Assembly (NCBI RefSeq): GCF_023716665.1
Contig: NZ_CP071860.1
Location: 1,718,762-1,782,761 of the forward strand
Length of the DNA: 64,000 bases
Direction of reading: 5' to 3'
DNA from: Vibrio sp. SCSIO 43135
GTDB taxonomy: Bacteria > Pseudomonadota > Gammaproteobacteria > Enterobacterales > Vibrionaceae
Position 1 is the first letter of the stretch. Every line of letters starts with the position of its first letter. The translations under genes and the position numbers were made by a program. The notes below the pieces were generated by a model that had not been told where the DNA came from, ran no database searches, and was given only the letters and a program-made list of their open reading frames with translations. Below, piece after piece: positions 36,327-44,420 of this stretch.

Positions 36327-36530
36327 TTAGACGAATGGAAGAATTAGGCCAAGTAATGCGCTAACCAGCACAAAGACGCTTAGTTCAAATAAAGCAGGCG
36401 CTGAAATAGAGTGGTAAACCCCGATTTTCGCAGCAACAGCAGAGATTAGGTTAGTGGCTAAATATGCGACGAACGCAACCACCAGTAAGGGAGGAAAATA
36501 CACTTCTCCCAATGTAAATTCGTGTGGCAT
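36327..36530 (-). CDS. DUF1656 small membrane protein
   Basis: This 67-residue protein with two transmembrane helices begins MPHEFTLGEVYFPPLL, as DUF1656 proteins do. Such proteins accompany HlyD/FUSC aromatic-acid efflux pairs (AaeX). The start at 36530 has AGGGG at 5 bp; an upstream ATG at 36578 would add 16 untypical residues. First gene of the efflux operon. Confidence 0.85.
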   Translation of the reverse strand: MPHEFTLGEVYFPPLLVVAFVAYLATNLISAVAAKIGVYHSISAPALFELSVFVLVSALLGLILPFV

Positions 36531-36680
36531 TTGTACCCCTCGGATTTCGATATCAATCAATGAAAGTGCACCTTTCATATCCCGCTTAGCGAGAGGATAA
36601 AGCCGTATTTAATACACGTGAGTAGCTCGCCTCTCGACAGTGCCTACTGTAGAGGTAACCGAAAGAAACTCTAACTCGCA

Positions 36681-36703
36681 GATGTAGGACGCCACCCATC
36701 GAA
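36681..36703 (-). promoter_or_regulatory. Shared dyad, site 6 (efflux operon, degenerate)
   Basis: GATGTAGG, spacer ACGCCAC, CCATCGAA. Five of eight positions match in each arm, with the same 7-base spacing and AC...AC spacer ends. It lies 151 bp upstream of the DUF1656 start. Weak on its own. Confidence 0.35.
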
Positions 36704-36742
36704 TACCCTTTTCTGCCAAACGATGAGCAACAGAAAAAATAA

Positions 36743-36763
36743 CGGCCAATCTATGATTGGCCG
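36743..36763 (-). terminator. Terminator of the esterase-fold lipoprotein gene
   Basis: An 8-bp stem CGGCCAAT/ATTGGCCG with a 5-base loop is followed on the minus strand by a U-rich tail. Confidence 0.85.
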
Positions 36764-36775
36764 CTTTTAATAATC

Positions 36776-38755
36776 TTAGTTACTCAGTAAATAGTGATTC
36801 AATATCCCTGACTCTTCTAAACCAGTCAGACGCCCATGGCTCAATGCTGGATCGTCACCTGCGTGTGAATATCGGTCCCAGTCAAGCTCTAGTCCAATAT
36901 CGCCGTTGACATCAACGACCAACACACTGTCAGAGCCCAAATCGTACTGATAGCGACTAAATAGTTCATCGTTGAACCACAGCCTCGAGAGGGTCGCCAT
37001 CAATGCTTTATCTTTCTTGGACGGTGACACACTGCTTCCATCTAGTTTAAGAGCTTTATTGAACACAAATGGCAGCTCAGAACCATTACATGCTCCGCTA
37101 ATGCAGCTCACCGTTTTCAAAGCATCTTCAACATCTAAATCACCATTCTCGCCGTTAGTATTGTACGTCCAGACGTTAAAGCTGGGTTTGTACCCAAAGT
37201 GATAAAACGTCACAGGCTGCAGGGAAGCCATTGCTTTCATTCTGTTTGGACCTGAGAACAACATATCGTTCATCATCATTTTGAACTGTGACATATTTTT
37301 CATCGCAAGGCGTAGATCGCTTTCGCTATGCGGGGCGAAATCATTAAAACCCAGCAGTTGGGATGTGATATCGCTACTGCTTAAGCCAAAAAATAGCTGG
37401 CTAACGGCTTCATAAGCCGTACTTGGTAATGAAGGAAGTTCGATGTCTACTAAAGCGTCGTCACCTGACATCAGGCTATCAATCATTTCGACATTAGCTT
37501 CATCACTTACCCATTCTTTTACACTCTGCTCGACTTGTGACAAAGACAATGAATCCAGAGAGTCTTGTTGAGATGCTTGCAACGACTCTAAAATTTTTGG
37601 AATCAAGAACGTCAAACGAGGCAACATACTCATCGTGTTTGAATCATCAGAGTTTGACCCAACCACGGTTGGAACAGCAAAGTCGCTGCGATAAGGTTGC
37701 TCAGCATTTTTAGAACAACCAGTAAGCCCAACCTTTTCACAGGCCATATAAGGCGAAAATGGCATCAGTTCACCCATTGGAGTGGCCTCAGAGCTCAATG
37801 GATTGACACTTTTCAAGACCCAACCAACAATCCGGTTAGGAAGGCTCAAAATATCAGATTGCACGCTCAGTACTTCTTCACTAGACGCGTTTTCAAGCTC
37901 AAGATCTTCAACTTGGTTTTTAGCACTTTTATAACTGCGGTACTCAAAGCCATATGGATTGCTCTGCATAATGGCACGCTGAAAAGAGTCTGCCGAGAGT
38001 TTCCCGTCCAACATCTGTTGCTGCAGCAAACCTATCGACATCGCTCCGGCACCTTGCCCCATGAGAGTAATGTTTGACGCATTCCCGCCAAAATCACTGA
38101 TGTACTGCTGCACCCACTCTAATGCGCGTTTTTGGTCGCCGATACCGTAGTTTCCATCGGTCGTATCACTCTTAACCCAATGGCTTCCTAAGATGCCTAA
38201 ACGGTAGTTTAGCGTGACCATGATGAACGGATTGTCATCGTCTACACCTTGTGCAACGACAGTATCTCCATGAACTAGCGGATCGGAGCCCGAACCATAT
38301 TCAAAATCCCCACCATGTAAGAACACATACACAGGTAGGTCGTCACCGGCCTGAGTATTATTCGGTCGCCATAGATTTAAGTTCAGACAATCTTCCGATT
38401 GAGTCTGGATGGTTGTTTTAAGCTGAGGACATACAAAGCCAAATTTGGTCGCATCAACATCGCCGTCGAGGGGAACTAATTCACTGTGATTAAATCGAGA
38501 TGCACTGGCAAAACGTAGCCCTTTAAACACTTCGACATTTTCCAGTACTTGGTCCCCGTTTACTCTATTAATCACGACTGATTCACGTAAAGCAGTGACA
38601 TTAGCGTATCCCACGTCGACATTGACGTACTGGGTTGGTTCTGGTTTTAACGGTTCAGGCTTAGTCGGTCCAGGCTGATTGTCTGAGCTATCACTGCCAC
38701 ACGCTGCTAAAAGTAGAGAAATGCTGATGGCAATGAGTGTGCGTTGGGTTGTCAT
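36776..38755 (-). CDS. Carboxylesterase type B-fold lipoprotein lacking the catalytic triad
   Basis: This 659-residue protein has a lipobox (SLLLAAC, Cys19), a Pro-rich linker and a full carboxylesterase/cholinesterase-like domain: EDCLNLNLWRP, the oxyanion segment VFLHGGDFEYGSG, NYRLGILG and GNYGIGDQKRALEWVQQYI. The nucleophile motif reads GQGAGA instead of GESAG, so Ser is Gly (residue 235). The acid position is Asp371 (GSNSDDSN), and the catalytic-His motif reads GACNGSELPFVF (Asn557). All three triad positions are changed, so hydrolysis is unlikely and a binding or scaffold role is inferred. ATG at 38755 is used. A shared dyad (site 7) lies upstream. Confidence 0.85.
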   Translation of the reverse strand: MTTQRTLIAISISLLLAACGSDSSDNQPGPTKPEPLKPEPTQYVNVDVGYANVTALRESVVINRVNGDQVLENVEVFKGLRFASASRFNHSELVPLDGDVDATKFGFVCPQLKTTIQTQSEDCLNLNLWRPNNTQAGDDLPVYVFLHGGDFEYGSGSDPLVHGDTVVAQGVDDDNPFIMVTLNYRLGILGSHWVKSDTTDGNYGIGDQKRALEWVQQYISDFGGNASNITLMGQGAGAMSIGLLQQQMLDGKLSADSFQRAIMQSNPYGFEYRSYKSAKNQVEDLELENASSEEVLSVQSDILSLPNRIVGWVLKSVNPLSSEATPMGELMPFSPYMACEKVGLTGCSKNAEQPYRSDFAVPTVVGSNSDDSNTMSMLPRLTFLIPKILESLQASQQDSLDSLSLSQVEQSVKEWVSDEANVEMIDSLMSGDDALVDIELPSLPSTAYEAVSQLFFGLSSSDITSQLLGFNDFAPHSESDLRLAMKNMSQFKMMMNDMLFSGPNRMKAMASLQPVTFYHFGYKPSFNVWTYNTNGENGDLDVEDALKTVSCISGACNGSELPFVFNKALKLDGSSVSPSKKDKALMATLSRLWFNDELFSRYQYDLGSDSVLVVDVNGDIGLELDWDRYSHAGDDPALSHGRLTGLEESGILNHYLLSN

Positions 38756-38893
38756 ATTGTTGTCCACTATTGTTTGATGGCTATAAAAATTTGCTCAAAC
38801 AAGCGTGTCCATGCGCTTATTACCGTCCTGTTGATTCGTTTGTGCTGGCTTGGAAAGAATTATAGGGATGTCACACCAACGCGGTTAATCGCA

Positions 38894-38916
38894 TTTGGAG
38901 GACTGAATCCGTCATA
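38894..38916 (-). promoter_or_regulatory. Shared dyad, site 7 (esterase-fold lipoprotein promoter)
   Basis: TTTGGAGG, spacer ACTGAAT, exact right arm CCGTCATA. It lies 139 bp upstream of the start codon. Confidence 0.65.
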
Positions 38917-38939
38917 AACATCCCACCCTCTTTTAGGGC

Positions 38940-40145
38940 TTAAAAGCCACTTCCTAAGTTAATGTAAAACGCGTTTTCTCCCTCGCTTCTAGCGACATCC
39001 ACCCCCATATAAAGCCCATAACGACGAGCAAGTTGATAACGGAATCCAGCGCCATAAGCATCAACTACTGTGTTGTCACTTAAGCTATTATCTTGCTTAG
39101 CTTCGCCAACCCCATAAAAGGCCGACACCTTCCAACGATGGTCAATATCATAAGTTACTTGGCTTTGTAGGGTGGCGATCTCATCACCTTGGTAGCGGTA
39201 AGACTGCACGCCTCTTAATTTAATGTATGGCTGGGCCGTTGGAGCAATAAATAACTCTTCAGTAGAGAAGTTTTCATAATCTCCAGCGAAGGCCATCGTC
39301 CATTTTTTAGCAATGGGAATATAGCCTTGACCTTCGAGGCTGAATTTCTGATAGTTAGAAGCACTGCCGATCTTTTCGTCATATACCATATAATCAGCGG
39401 CGACTTTAAAGCCTGATGTTGGATAAAAAAGGTTATTGCGAGTGTCATACTCTGCCGTTACCCCTAAACCTGAAATCACACTTTCTTTGCCCAATGTCCA
39501 TTCCAGTATTTGGTTGATAACACCATTACTGGATTCCACAGAGGTGTACGACGCTAGTTGCTTAACGCCTAGCATTAAAGGCGTTTTAGCGACACGAAAC
39601 TGCACACTCTGAAGCATCGCGGCCCCCGTGGTTTGGGTGTTAAAGCCAAAAGTAGTATTAAATGAAGGTAACTTCCCCCCAACTCCAGGGATCAAACCTC
39701 CTGGGAAGGAAACATCCTGATAGATGTCCAAGTTGATTTTACCTACACCAGCTCCGCCAATGTATCGAATCGAATCATCTAACCAAGAGTGCCGATGACC
39801 GGCAAACGCAAACCAAGAGCCGTTTTTGGTTCCAGCCGCCCCTACTGCGGTAATAGAAGCAGGCATGAGCTGAGCACCACCATCTAAAGATGTGAGTGCG
39901 GCTTGCTTACGTCGCTGTTTCTCATGCTCTGTTTCATGCATAAAAATACCCACCAGCCCACCACCATAACCAACTGCTGGTTCGGTGATGATGATCGGAA
40001 CAGGTAAAAAGCCCACAGCATTCTCTGCGATGTGGTGTCCCATATCGAACTGACCGTCTACTTCATCGAAGAACGAGCCATAAGATGGAACTGACAACAC
40101 CGCACAACCTAGTGCCAACGTTGAGAAAAGTTTAGAAAGTTGCAT
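38940..40145 (-). CDS. Omp85-type (surface antigen D15-like) outer membrane barrel without POTRA
   Basis: This 401-residue protein has a signal peptide (CAVLSVPSYGSFF). The rest consists of amphipathic strands ending in YINLGSGF. The motif KLRGVQSYRYQGDE corresponds to the conserved VRGF/Y loop of Omp85 barrels. It is too short for POTRA domains. It follows the patatin and TRIC genes on the same strand. In PlpD-type proteins a patatin domain is fused to such a barrel, so this may be the barrel half of a split patatin-secretion or anchoring pair. AAGG lies upstream. Confidence 0.78.
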   Translation of the reverse strand: MQLSKLFSTLALGCAVLSVPSYGSFFDEVDGQFDMGHHIAENAVGFLPVPIIITEPAVGYGGGLVGIFMHETEHEKQRRKQAALTSLDGGAQLMPASITAVGAAGTKNGSWFAFAGHRHSWLDDSIRYIGGAGVGKINLDIYQDVSFPGGLIPGVGGKLPSFNTTFGFNTQTTGAAMLQSVQFRVAKTPLMLGVKQLASYTSVESSNGVINQILEWTLGKESVISGLGVTAEYDTRNNLFYPTSGFKVAADYMVYDEKIGSASNYQKFSLEGQGYIPIAKKWTMAFAGDYENFSTEELFIAPTAQPYIKLRGVQSYRYQGDEIATLQSQVTYDIDHRWKVSAFYGVGEAKQDNSLSDNTVVDAYGAGFRYQLARRYGLYMGVDVARSEGENAFYINLGSGF

Positions 40146-40270
40146 TGTATTGCCTTAATAACGGCCAGATTCGTATCTAGCGAGTCAAGCTTCCATGCAC
40201 AGGTGGCCTTGCCTAACACTTAGGCAAGAAGATAGATATCGTTGATTTAGTTTGTGTCAGCACGCACTGG

Positions 40271-40912
40271 TTATTGACTGCGATTGATGATTGCCCAATC
40301 AGGAACACATACATGTTTCTGGATAGATAAATGCCGAAGGTAAACAATCAACCCAACAGATATTAGAGCGCCAAATTGGGAAAAATCGTTGAAGAAAACG
40401 AGAAAACCGCAGTACAGCAAACACCCGAGTGCAACTGGAATCGCATACAGCTCCTTATTCAGCAGTAGTGATGGTCTTTGCAGCAATGTATCCCTTACCA
40501 CCCCGCCCCCAACGGCAGTAATAATGCCAAGAATAACGGGAGCAACAGGTAGCCCAAAACCTAATGCCCATGCTTTGTCCGTACCTTGAATCGCAAACAT
40601 CGCAATAGCGAGCGCATCAATATACAAATACACGGTATTGATTTTTTTAAGCTGGATAAGCGGAAAACAGAAGAAGCCAAATAAGCTCGCGATACAGGCT
40701 ATAGTGATATAGGAAATATCCTGTGACCAAAATACTGGGACGTCCAAAATACAATCTCGTATAGTACCGCCTCCCACTGCAGTGATTACTCCAAGTACAG
40801 TGACAGAAAACAGGTCCACTTTTTTGTCGGATGCGGCCAATACCGCAGCTAACGCAAATGCTGCGGTACCTAACACCGTAATCGCATCAATTATAAAATC
40901 AGTCGTTGTCAT
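40271..40912 (-). CDS. TRIC-family (UPF0126) membrane channel protein
   Basis: This 213-residue inner-membrane protein with seven predicted helices contains the two internal repeats typical of bacterial TRIC/YadS proteins, with the Gly-rich kinks GVITAVGGGTIRDCILD and GIITAVGGGVVRDTLLQR. Related proteins form trimeric monovalent cation channels, and some are linked to glycine transport. GGAG lies upstream of the ATG at 40912. It lies 63 bp after the patatin gene. Confidence 0.9.
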   Translation of the reverse strand: MTTTDFIIDAITVLGTAAFALAAVLAASDKKVDLFSVTVLGVITAVGGGTIRDCILDVPVFWSQDISYITIACIASLFGFFCFPLIQLKKINTVYLYIDALAIAMFAIQGTDKAWALGFGLPVAPVILGIITAVGGGVVRDTLLQRPSLLLNKELYAIPVALGCLLYCGFLVFFNDFSQFGALISVGLIVYLRHLSIQKHVCVPDWAIINRSQ

Positions 40913-40975
40913 TATTTTCTCCTTACCCACCTACACTCGGTCAGCCACTGATCCATAGATGGGTAAACAATCCAA

Positions 40976-42157
40976 TTAGTGTTTCAATTGAGACCAAGCC
41001 TGGCCTTGTTTGGCTTTTAGATAGCCGTATTGGTATAGCGCAAGCATGTATTGGCTATCGAACATATCTTTGGTACTGCGCTCGGCATCGAAATGCCGCT
41101 CTATATAGCTGTATTCGAGGTTCAAACCCTGAAGCTGGCTGAAGTAAGCCATCCGGTACAAATCACCAACACTTTGGTTTACCGTCATACTTTTTACAGA
41201 ACGTGTCAGTAAATCGATCCCTTTGTCTGCGACTTGCTTGTAAGGCAAAGCTAACCGGCCATTTCGTATCACATGCACTGTCGGCGCTAAATCTAATCCC
41301 ATGGCTCGATTGATCTTGTCGTAATCGATGTGGTCGGCTAGCAGAAACATCTGAGCGGATAACCCACCGTCCACATGCAGCTCTTCTAACAACTCACCTT
41401 GGCCATCGACGTCAATAAACTGAGGAGGAAATACTCCTGGAATCGAGGCGCTAGCAGCCAAAATTTTGTGAATCAACTCGATTTTGTTTGGCATATTGCT
41501 TGATGCAATCAGACCAACATTCCATACCACCAACTCTTCAGAATCAAATTGTGTGGTACCTATCAATAAGCGCCTTCCAGCTTCATGTCCTTTAGCAATA
41601 TCGTTAATAAATTCAGGCGTGTAGACCTTCTCAATAAACTCAACCAATTTGTCCCCTTTGGTAAAAGCGTCTTTGAATAGCGTACTAAGTAGGTTCTTTT
41701 TCCCGACGATTTCGCTGTCTCGAATACCTAACATGACCTCTTTCATTTCCGGGATTTTGTCTCCTCCAACGAATGCAAAGGGCGCTATCATTGCTCCGGC
41801 GCTAATACCCGTCACTACCGTATAAGTAGGGACTTGCTCTATCTCGTACAGGCCATTGAGAATGCCTGCACCAAATGCACCATTCGCACCTCCTCCCGAA
41901 AGCACCAATATATGCATTTGGTCATCATCGCTATGCAATGGAGTTTTCTGGCTCTCATTAGAGTAAAAAAGCGACTCTTGGTCATGTTTCAGAATTCGAA
42001 TCGGTTCAGACAATGACTGATTGACACCTAATGCAACGTTAACTTGTCTATAGTTTTGTTCATCTACCCGTTTATCAAAGCTATGTGGCGACGAACATGC
42101 CGTCATAAATATCAGTGTGACAAAGCTAATGATTGATTTGCTGAAGCCTAGTTTCAT
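40976..42157 (-). CDS. Patatin-like phospholipase lipoprotein
   Basis: This 393-residue protein has a lipobox (FMTAC, Cys21), so it is membrane anchored. The patatin domain has the oxyanion loop SGGGANGAFGAG (from about residue 87), the nucleophile Ser119 in TGISAGAM and the dyad Asp in HVDGGLSAQ. A phospholipase A or acyl-ester hydrolase activity is expected in the envelope. The start at 42157 gives a standard lipoprotein signal; an ATG at 42190 is possible. First gene of the patatin-TRIC-barrel operon. A shared-dyad variant lies at 42273-42295. Confidence 0.87.
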   Translation of the reverse strand: MKLGFSKSIISFVTLIFMTACSSPHSFDKRVDEQNYRQVNVALGVNQSLSEPIRILKHDQESLFYSNESQKTPLHSDDDQMHILVLSGGGANGAFGAGILNGLYEIEQVPTYTVVTGISAGAMIAPFAFVGGDKIPEMKEVMLGIRDSEIVGKKNLLSTLFKDAFTKGDKLVEFIEKVYTPEFINDIAKGHEAGRRLLIGTTQFDSEELVVWNVGLIASSNMPNKIELIHKILAASASIPGVFPPQFIDVDGQGELLEELHVDGGLSAQMFLLADHIDYDKINRAMGLDLAPTVHVIRNGRLALPYKQVADKGIDLLTRSVKSMTVNQSVGDLYRMAYFSQLQGLNLEYSYIERHFDAERSTKDMFDSQYMLALYQYGYLKAKQGQAWSQLKH

Positions 42158-42272
42158 CTTTTGACCATTAATGCTGACAAGGTTGTCCATTCCCCCTTTA
42201 CCCCAACCGCTACCTCGCGGCTAAAATTGATGTGGTGATAGTAAGAGCGAACCCCTCATTCACTAACTCGTG

Positions 42273-42295
42273 TTTGCAGGATGAGCTCCTTCATC
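42273..42295 (-). promoter_or_regulatory. Shared dyad, site 8 (patatin operon promoter)
   Basis: TTTGCAGG, spacer ATGAGCT, CCTTCATC. The right arm matches at six of eight positions and the spacing is conserved. It lies 116 bp upstream of the start codon. Confidence 0.5.
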
Positions 42296-42331
42296 AGTCA
42301 CCGTGACGTCTGGTTACACAATGTTGGAAAG

Positions 42332-43978
42332 TTAGAAGCGATATCCAAAGTTCAGGGTAATCGAGTCACGCGTTTCACCTTTGTTATACAGTGCGGTTAA
42401 GTTGTAGTGCTTACCCAGCTGTTTGTTGAATCCAACCAAGTAAGCCCAGTTATCGAGATTCACACCAATGTCATAGTCAAACTCAATATCGCCTGCGACG
42501 ACATGCCCATCCATTCGAGTATCTAGGCCCTGATACTCTGCTCCAACAAAAAGCTGTGCGCGATAATCAACTAACTGATAACCCAACATTGGCTGTACCG
42601 TTAAAATGCCGTCTCCCCAGTTATCGGTGCCTTTTAAACGAGTTTTGGTATAACTCCCTGTCACTGAAGCAAAAAATTCTTTGTAACCAACAGATAAAGT
42701 GGTTCCCATACCCACGACGTCATACTCAAGGTGCAGTGGCACATTAAGTCTGCCTTTGTTACATAGAGCGGCTAATTCATTGCAAAAAGCGTCGCCAAGG
42801 TGAGGGAGTTTGTTATTAAGCTTGTCACGCAAAAGCTCCCCTGCATTACCTGTGTATTCGGCATCCACTTTGGCATCGACATTAATTTTTCCAACCAAAC
42901 CAAACACATTCCAGAAAGGCAAAATGTTCACGTCACCGCGTAGAGTGAAACTTTCTGCGTTCACTACACCGATGCTTCCAAGAGGATCGAACAGTTCGTT
43001 CAACCCGACACCTTCAATGACAAAGTCAGTAAACGGAATATTCATATTTTGGCTTCGGTATGTCGCCGAAATACCAAAGGGCAGTGGCAAATCGATACCT
43101 TGTCGGCGAACGATGTCACCCATCAAAGGAAATACTCGATCTAGTTTGACGCTTTCTTCGCGCATTCTCGGATCGGAAACCTGCTCTAAACGTTGGTGAT
43201 CAAGGATGTTTACCCCAGAATCGTCTTCATAGATGGCAACAGGTTCTACCGTCGTTACCATTTTTATCGGTTCCTTTTTCTGAGTTCCGTTGATCTCTGT
43301 ACGCTTGCGGGCAATCACCAACTTGCCACTCTCTAGACGCTGAAAATCAATCACTTGTTCATAAGTCTCAATACGATACTTGTCGTAGTTAAACGCGTCC
43401 TTGTTCGAGATAGTCATGCTTTCTGGCTCACCATCCACCAGATTAATTTCGACACTTAAGTAACGAAAGTATGCAATGTCCTGTGGCAAACCATATTTAG
43501 AATAATCAAACTTGATCAGTACACTCCCATCGGGCATTTCTTCTGCCACAACAGAGGATGGATCATAGCTTTGAGCATAATTGCGCAGACGATATTCAGT
43601 ACGAGTAAAAGTTTCAATCTCATCAATAATGTTCTCGTGATCGTCCAATTCTTCTGGGTTGTATTTGATTCGAAGATCAATGTTTCCCTTGGTATCTGTG
43701 TCTTTCACTAAGTAAACACTCGACTGACGCACCTCGTCGCCAATGTGAAGCTTACGGGTGGCATACTCCACTAAGTGCTCTCCCTGAAGCAGAGAACTCA
43801 TCGCTAACTTGGGTACGTTTTCATCCAACCCATAGTGGGTGAAAATTTGCTTACCTTTTAGCTCTAATTCCGCCGCCCCATCAATGGCGTCAGCCATTAA
43901 GCCGCTTGAGAACGTAAGTAATAGGGATAGTGGTACAAATGAGGCGACTGTCTTACTGCTTTGCAAAAACTTAATCAT
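42332..43978 (-). CDS. Large exported envelope protein of unknown function
   Basis: I do not recognise this 548-residue protein. It has a signal peptide (MIKFLQSSKTVASFVPLSLL, cleavage near LMADA). The N-terminal half (to about residue 260) is soluble and charged. The C-terminal half is strand-rich (TTLSVGYKEFFASVTGSYTK, YRAQLFVGAEYQGLD) and ends ITLNFGYRF, the signature of an outer membrane barrel. It may be an outer membrane protein with a periplasmic lipid- or sugar-binding domain. The start at 43978 is favoured by signal-peptide length; ATG at 43990 is possible. It is divergent from ggt and carries a shared dyad at 44118-44140. Confidence 0.7.
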   Translation of the reverse strand: MIKFLQSSKTVASFVPLSLLLTFSSGLMADAIDGAAELELKGKQIFTHYGLDENVPKLAMSSLLQGEHLVEYATRKLHIGDEVRQSSVYLVKDTDTKGNIDLRIKYNPEELDDHENIIDEIETFTRTEYRLRNYAQSYDPSSVVAEEMPDGSVLIKFDYSKYGLPQDIAYFRYLSVEINLVDGEPESMTISNKDAFNYDKYRIETYEQVIDFQRLESGKLVIARKRTEINGTQKKEPIKMVTTVEPVAIYEDDSGVNILDHQRLEQVSDPRMREESVKLDRVFPLMGDIVRRQGIDLPLPFGISATYRSQNMNIPFTDFVIEGVGLNELFDPLGSIGVVNAESFTLRGDVNILPFWNVFGLVGKINVDAKVDAEYTGNAGELLRDKLNNKLPHLGDAFCNELAALCNKGRLNVPLHLEYDVVGMGTTLSVGYKEFFASVTGSYTKTRLKGTDNWGDGILTVQPMLGYQLVDYRAQLFVGAEYQGLDTRMDGHVVAGDIEFDYDIGVNLDNWAYLVGFNKQLGKHYNLTALYNKGETRDSITLNFGYRF

Positions 43979-44117
43979 CGAAGGTGCCATTTACTATTAC
44001 TGAATCTCAAAGCTATGAGACTTCAGTTTCATCTAGGTTGAGTAAACGCCCCTTGTTCACTCGTACTCTTGGTTTGATGAGTAGTGTATGCAGCCTTTTA
44101 AAACTCGGTTAATACCT

Positions 44118-44140
44118 TATGACGGATCCCATCCACACTT
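44118..44140 (-). promoter_or_regulatory. Shared dyad, site 9 (envelope protein/ggt intergenic)
   Basis: An exact left arm TATGACGG and spacer ATCCCAT precede the poor right arm CCACACTT. It lies 140 bp upstream of the 548-residue envelope protein gene. The divergent ggt start is about 280 bp away on the other side. Confidence 0.6.
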
Positions 44141-44192
44141 ATATCTAACAATGACGCAAAGGAATGCTAAGCCAACATGGGTTTCCACGAGG

Positions 44193-44205
44193 TTTACAGT
44201 GTAAA
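44193..44205. other. parS2 centromere-like site
   Basis: The exact palindrome TTTACAGTGTAAA lies in the intergenic region upstream of ggt. It is identical to the copy at 23590-23602 and matches the chromosome-II ParB2 site consensus. Confidence 0.85.
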
Positions 44206-44263
44206 AGAGGGATCAATTAACATTCACGCTTGTATCAACCTTGCCTATATTTATAACTCTTAT

Positions 44264-44309
44264 GTAAAGACTCGGTTAAAAGCCAACACTTTTGTAAAGA
44301 TAAGGTTAA
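44264..44309 (+). promoter_or_regulatory. 30-bp-spaced direct repeats upstream of ggt
   Basis: GTAAAGA-NNN-GGTTAA occurs at 44264-44279 and again at 44294-44309, exactly 30 bp apart; a related CTCGGTTAA lies near 44104. The GTAAA-N6-GTTAA layout resembles a CpxR-type box. It is 112-157 bp upstream of the ggt start. The rest of the 442-bp gap holds site 9 and a parS2 site. Confidence 0.4.
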
Positions 44310-44420
44310 TCGACGGAATTATTTATACGTACGTTAGTCTATAAATTTTCAATTTTATCCATAACGGGTGAGCACACACGCCTCACTCGTGACATATCCA
44401 ATAATAAAGCGGAGATAGAA

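Noticed and set aside
42098..42110. CCGTCATA inside the patatin gene as another copy of the shared dyad
   Set aside because: It lies in the coding region for the lipoprotein signal and has no matching left arm at the 7-bp spacing.
44309..44331. ATCGACGG followed by AATTATT upstream of ggt as a tenth dyad
   Set aside because: Only one arm resembles the motif; the right arm does not match, so ggt membership in the regulon is left open.
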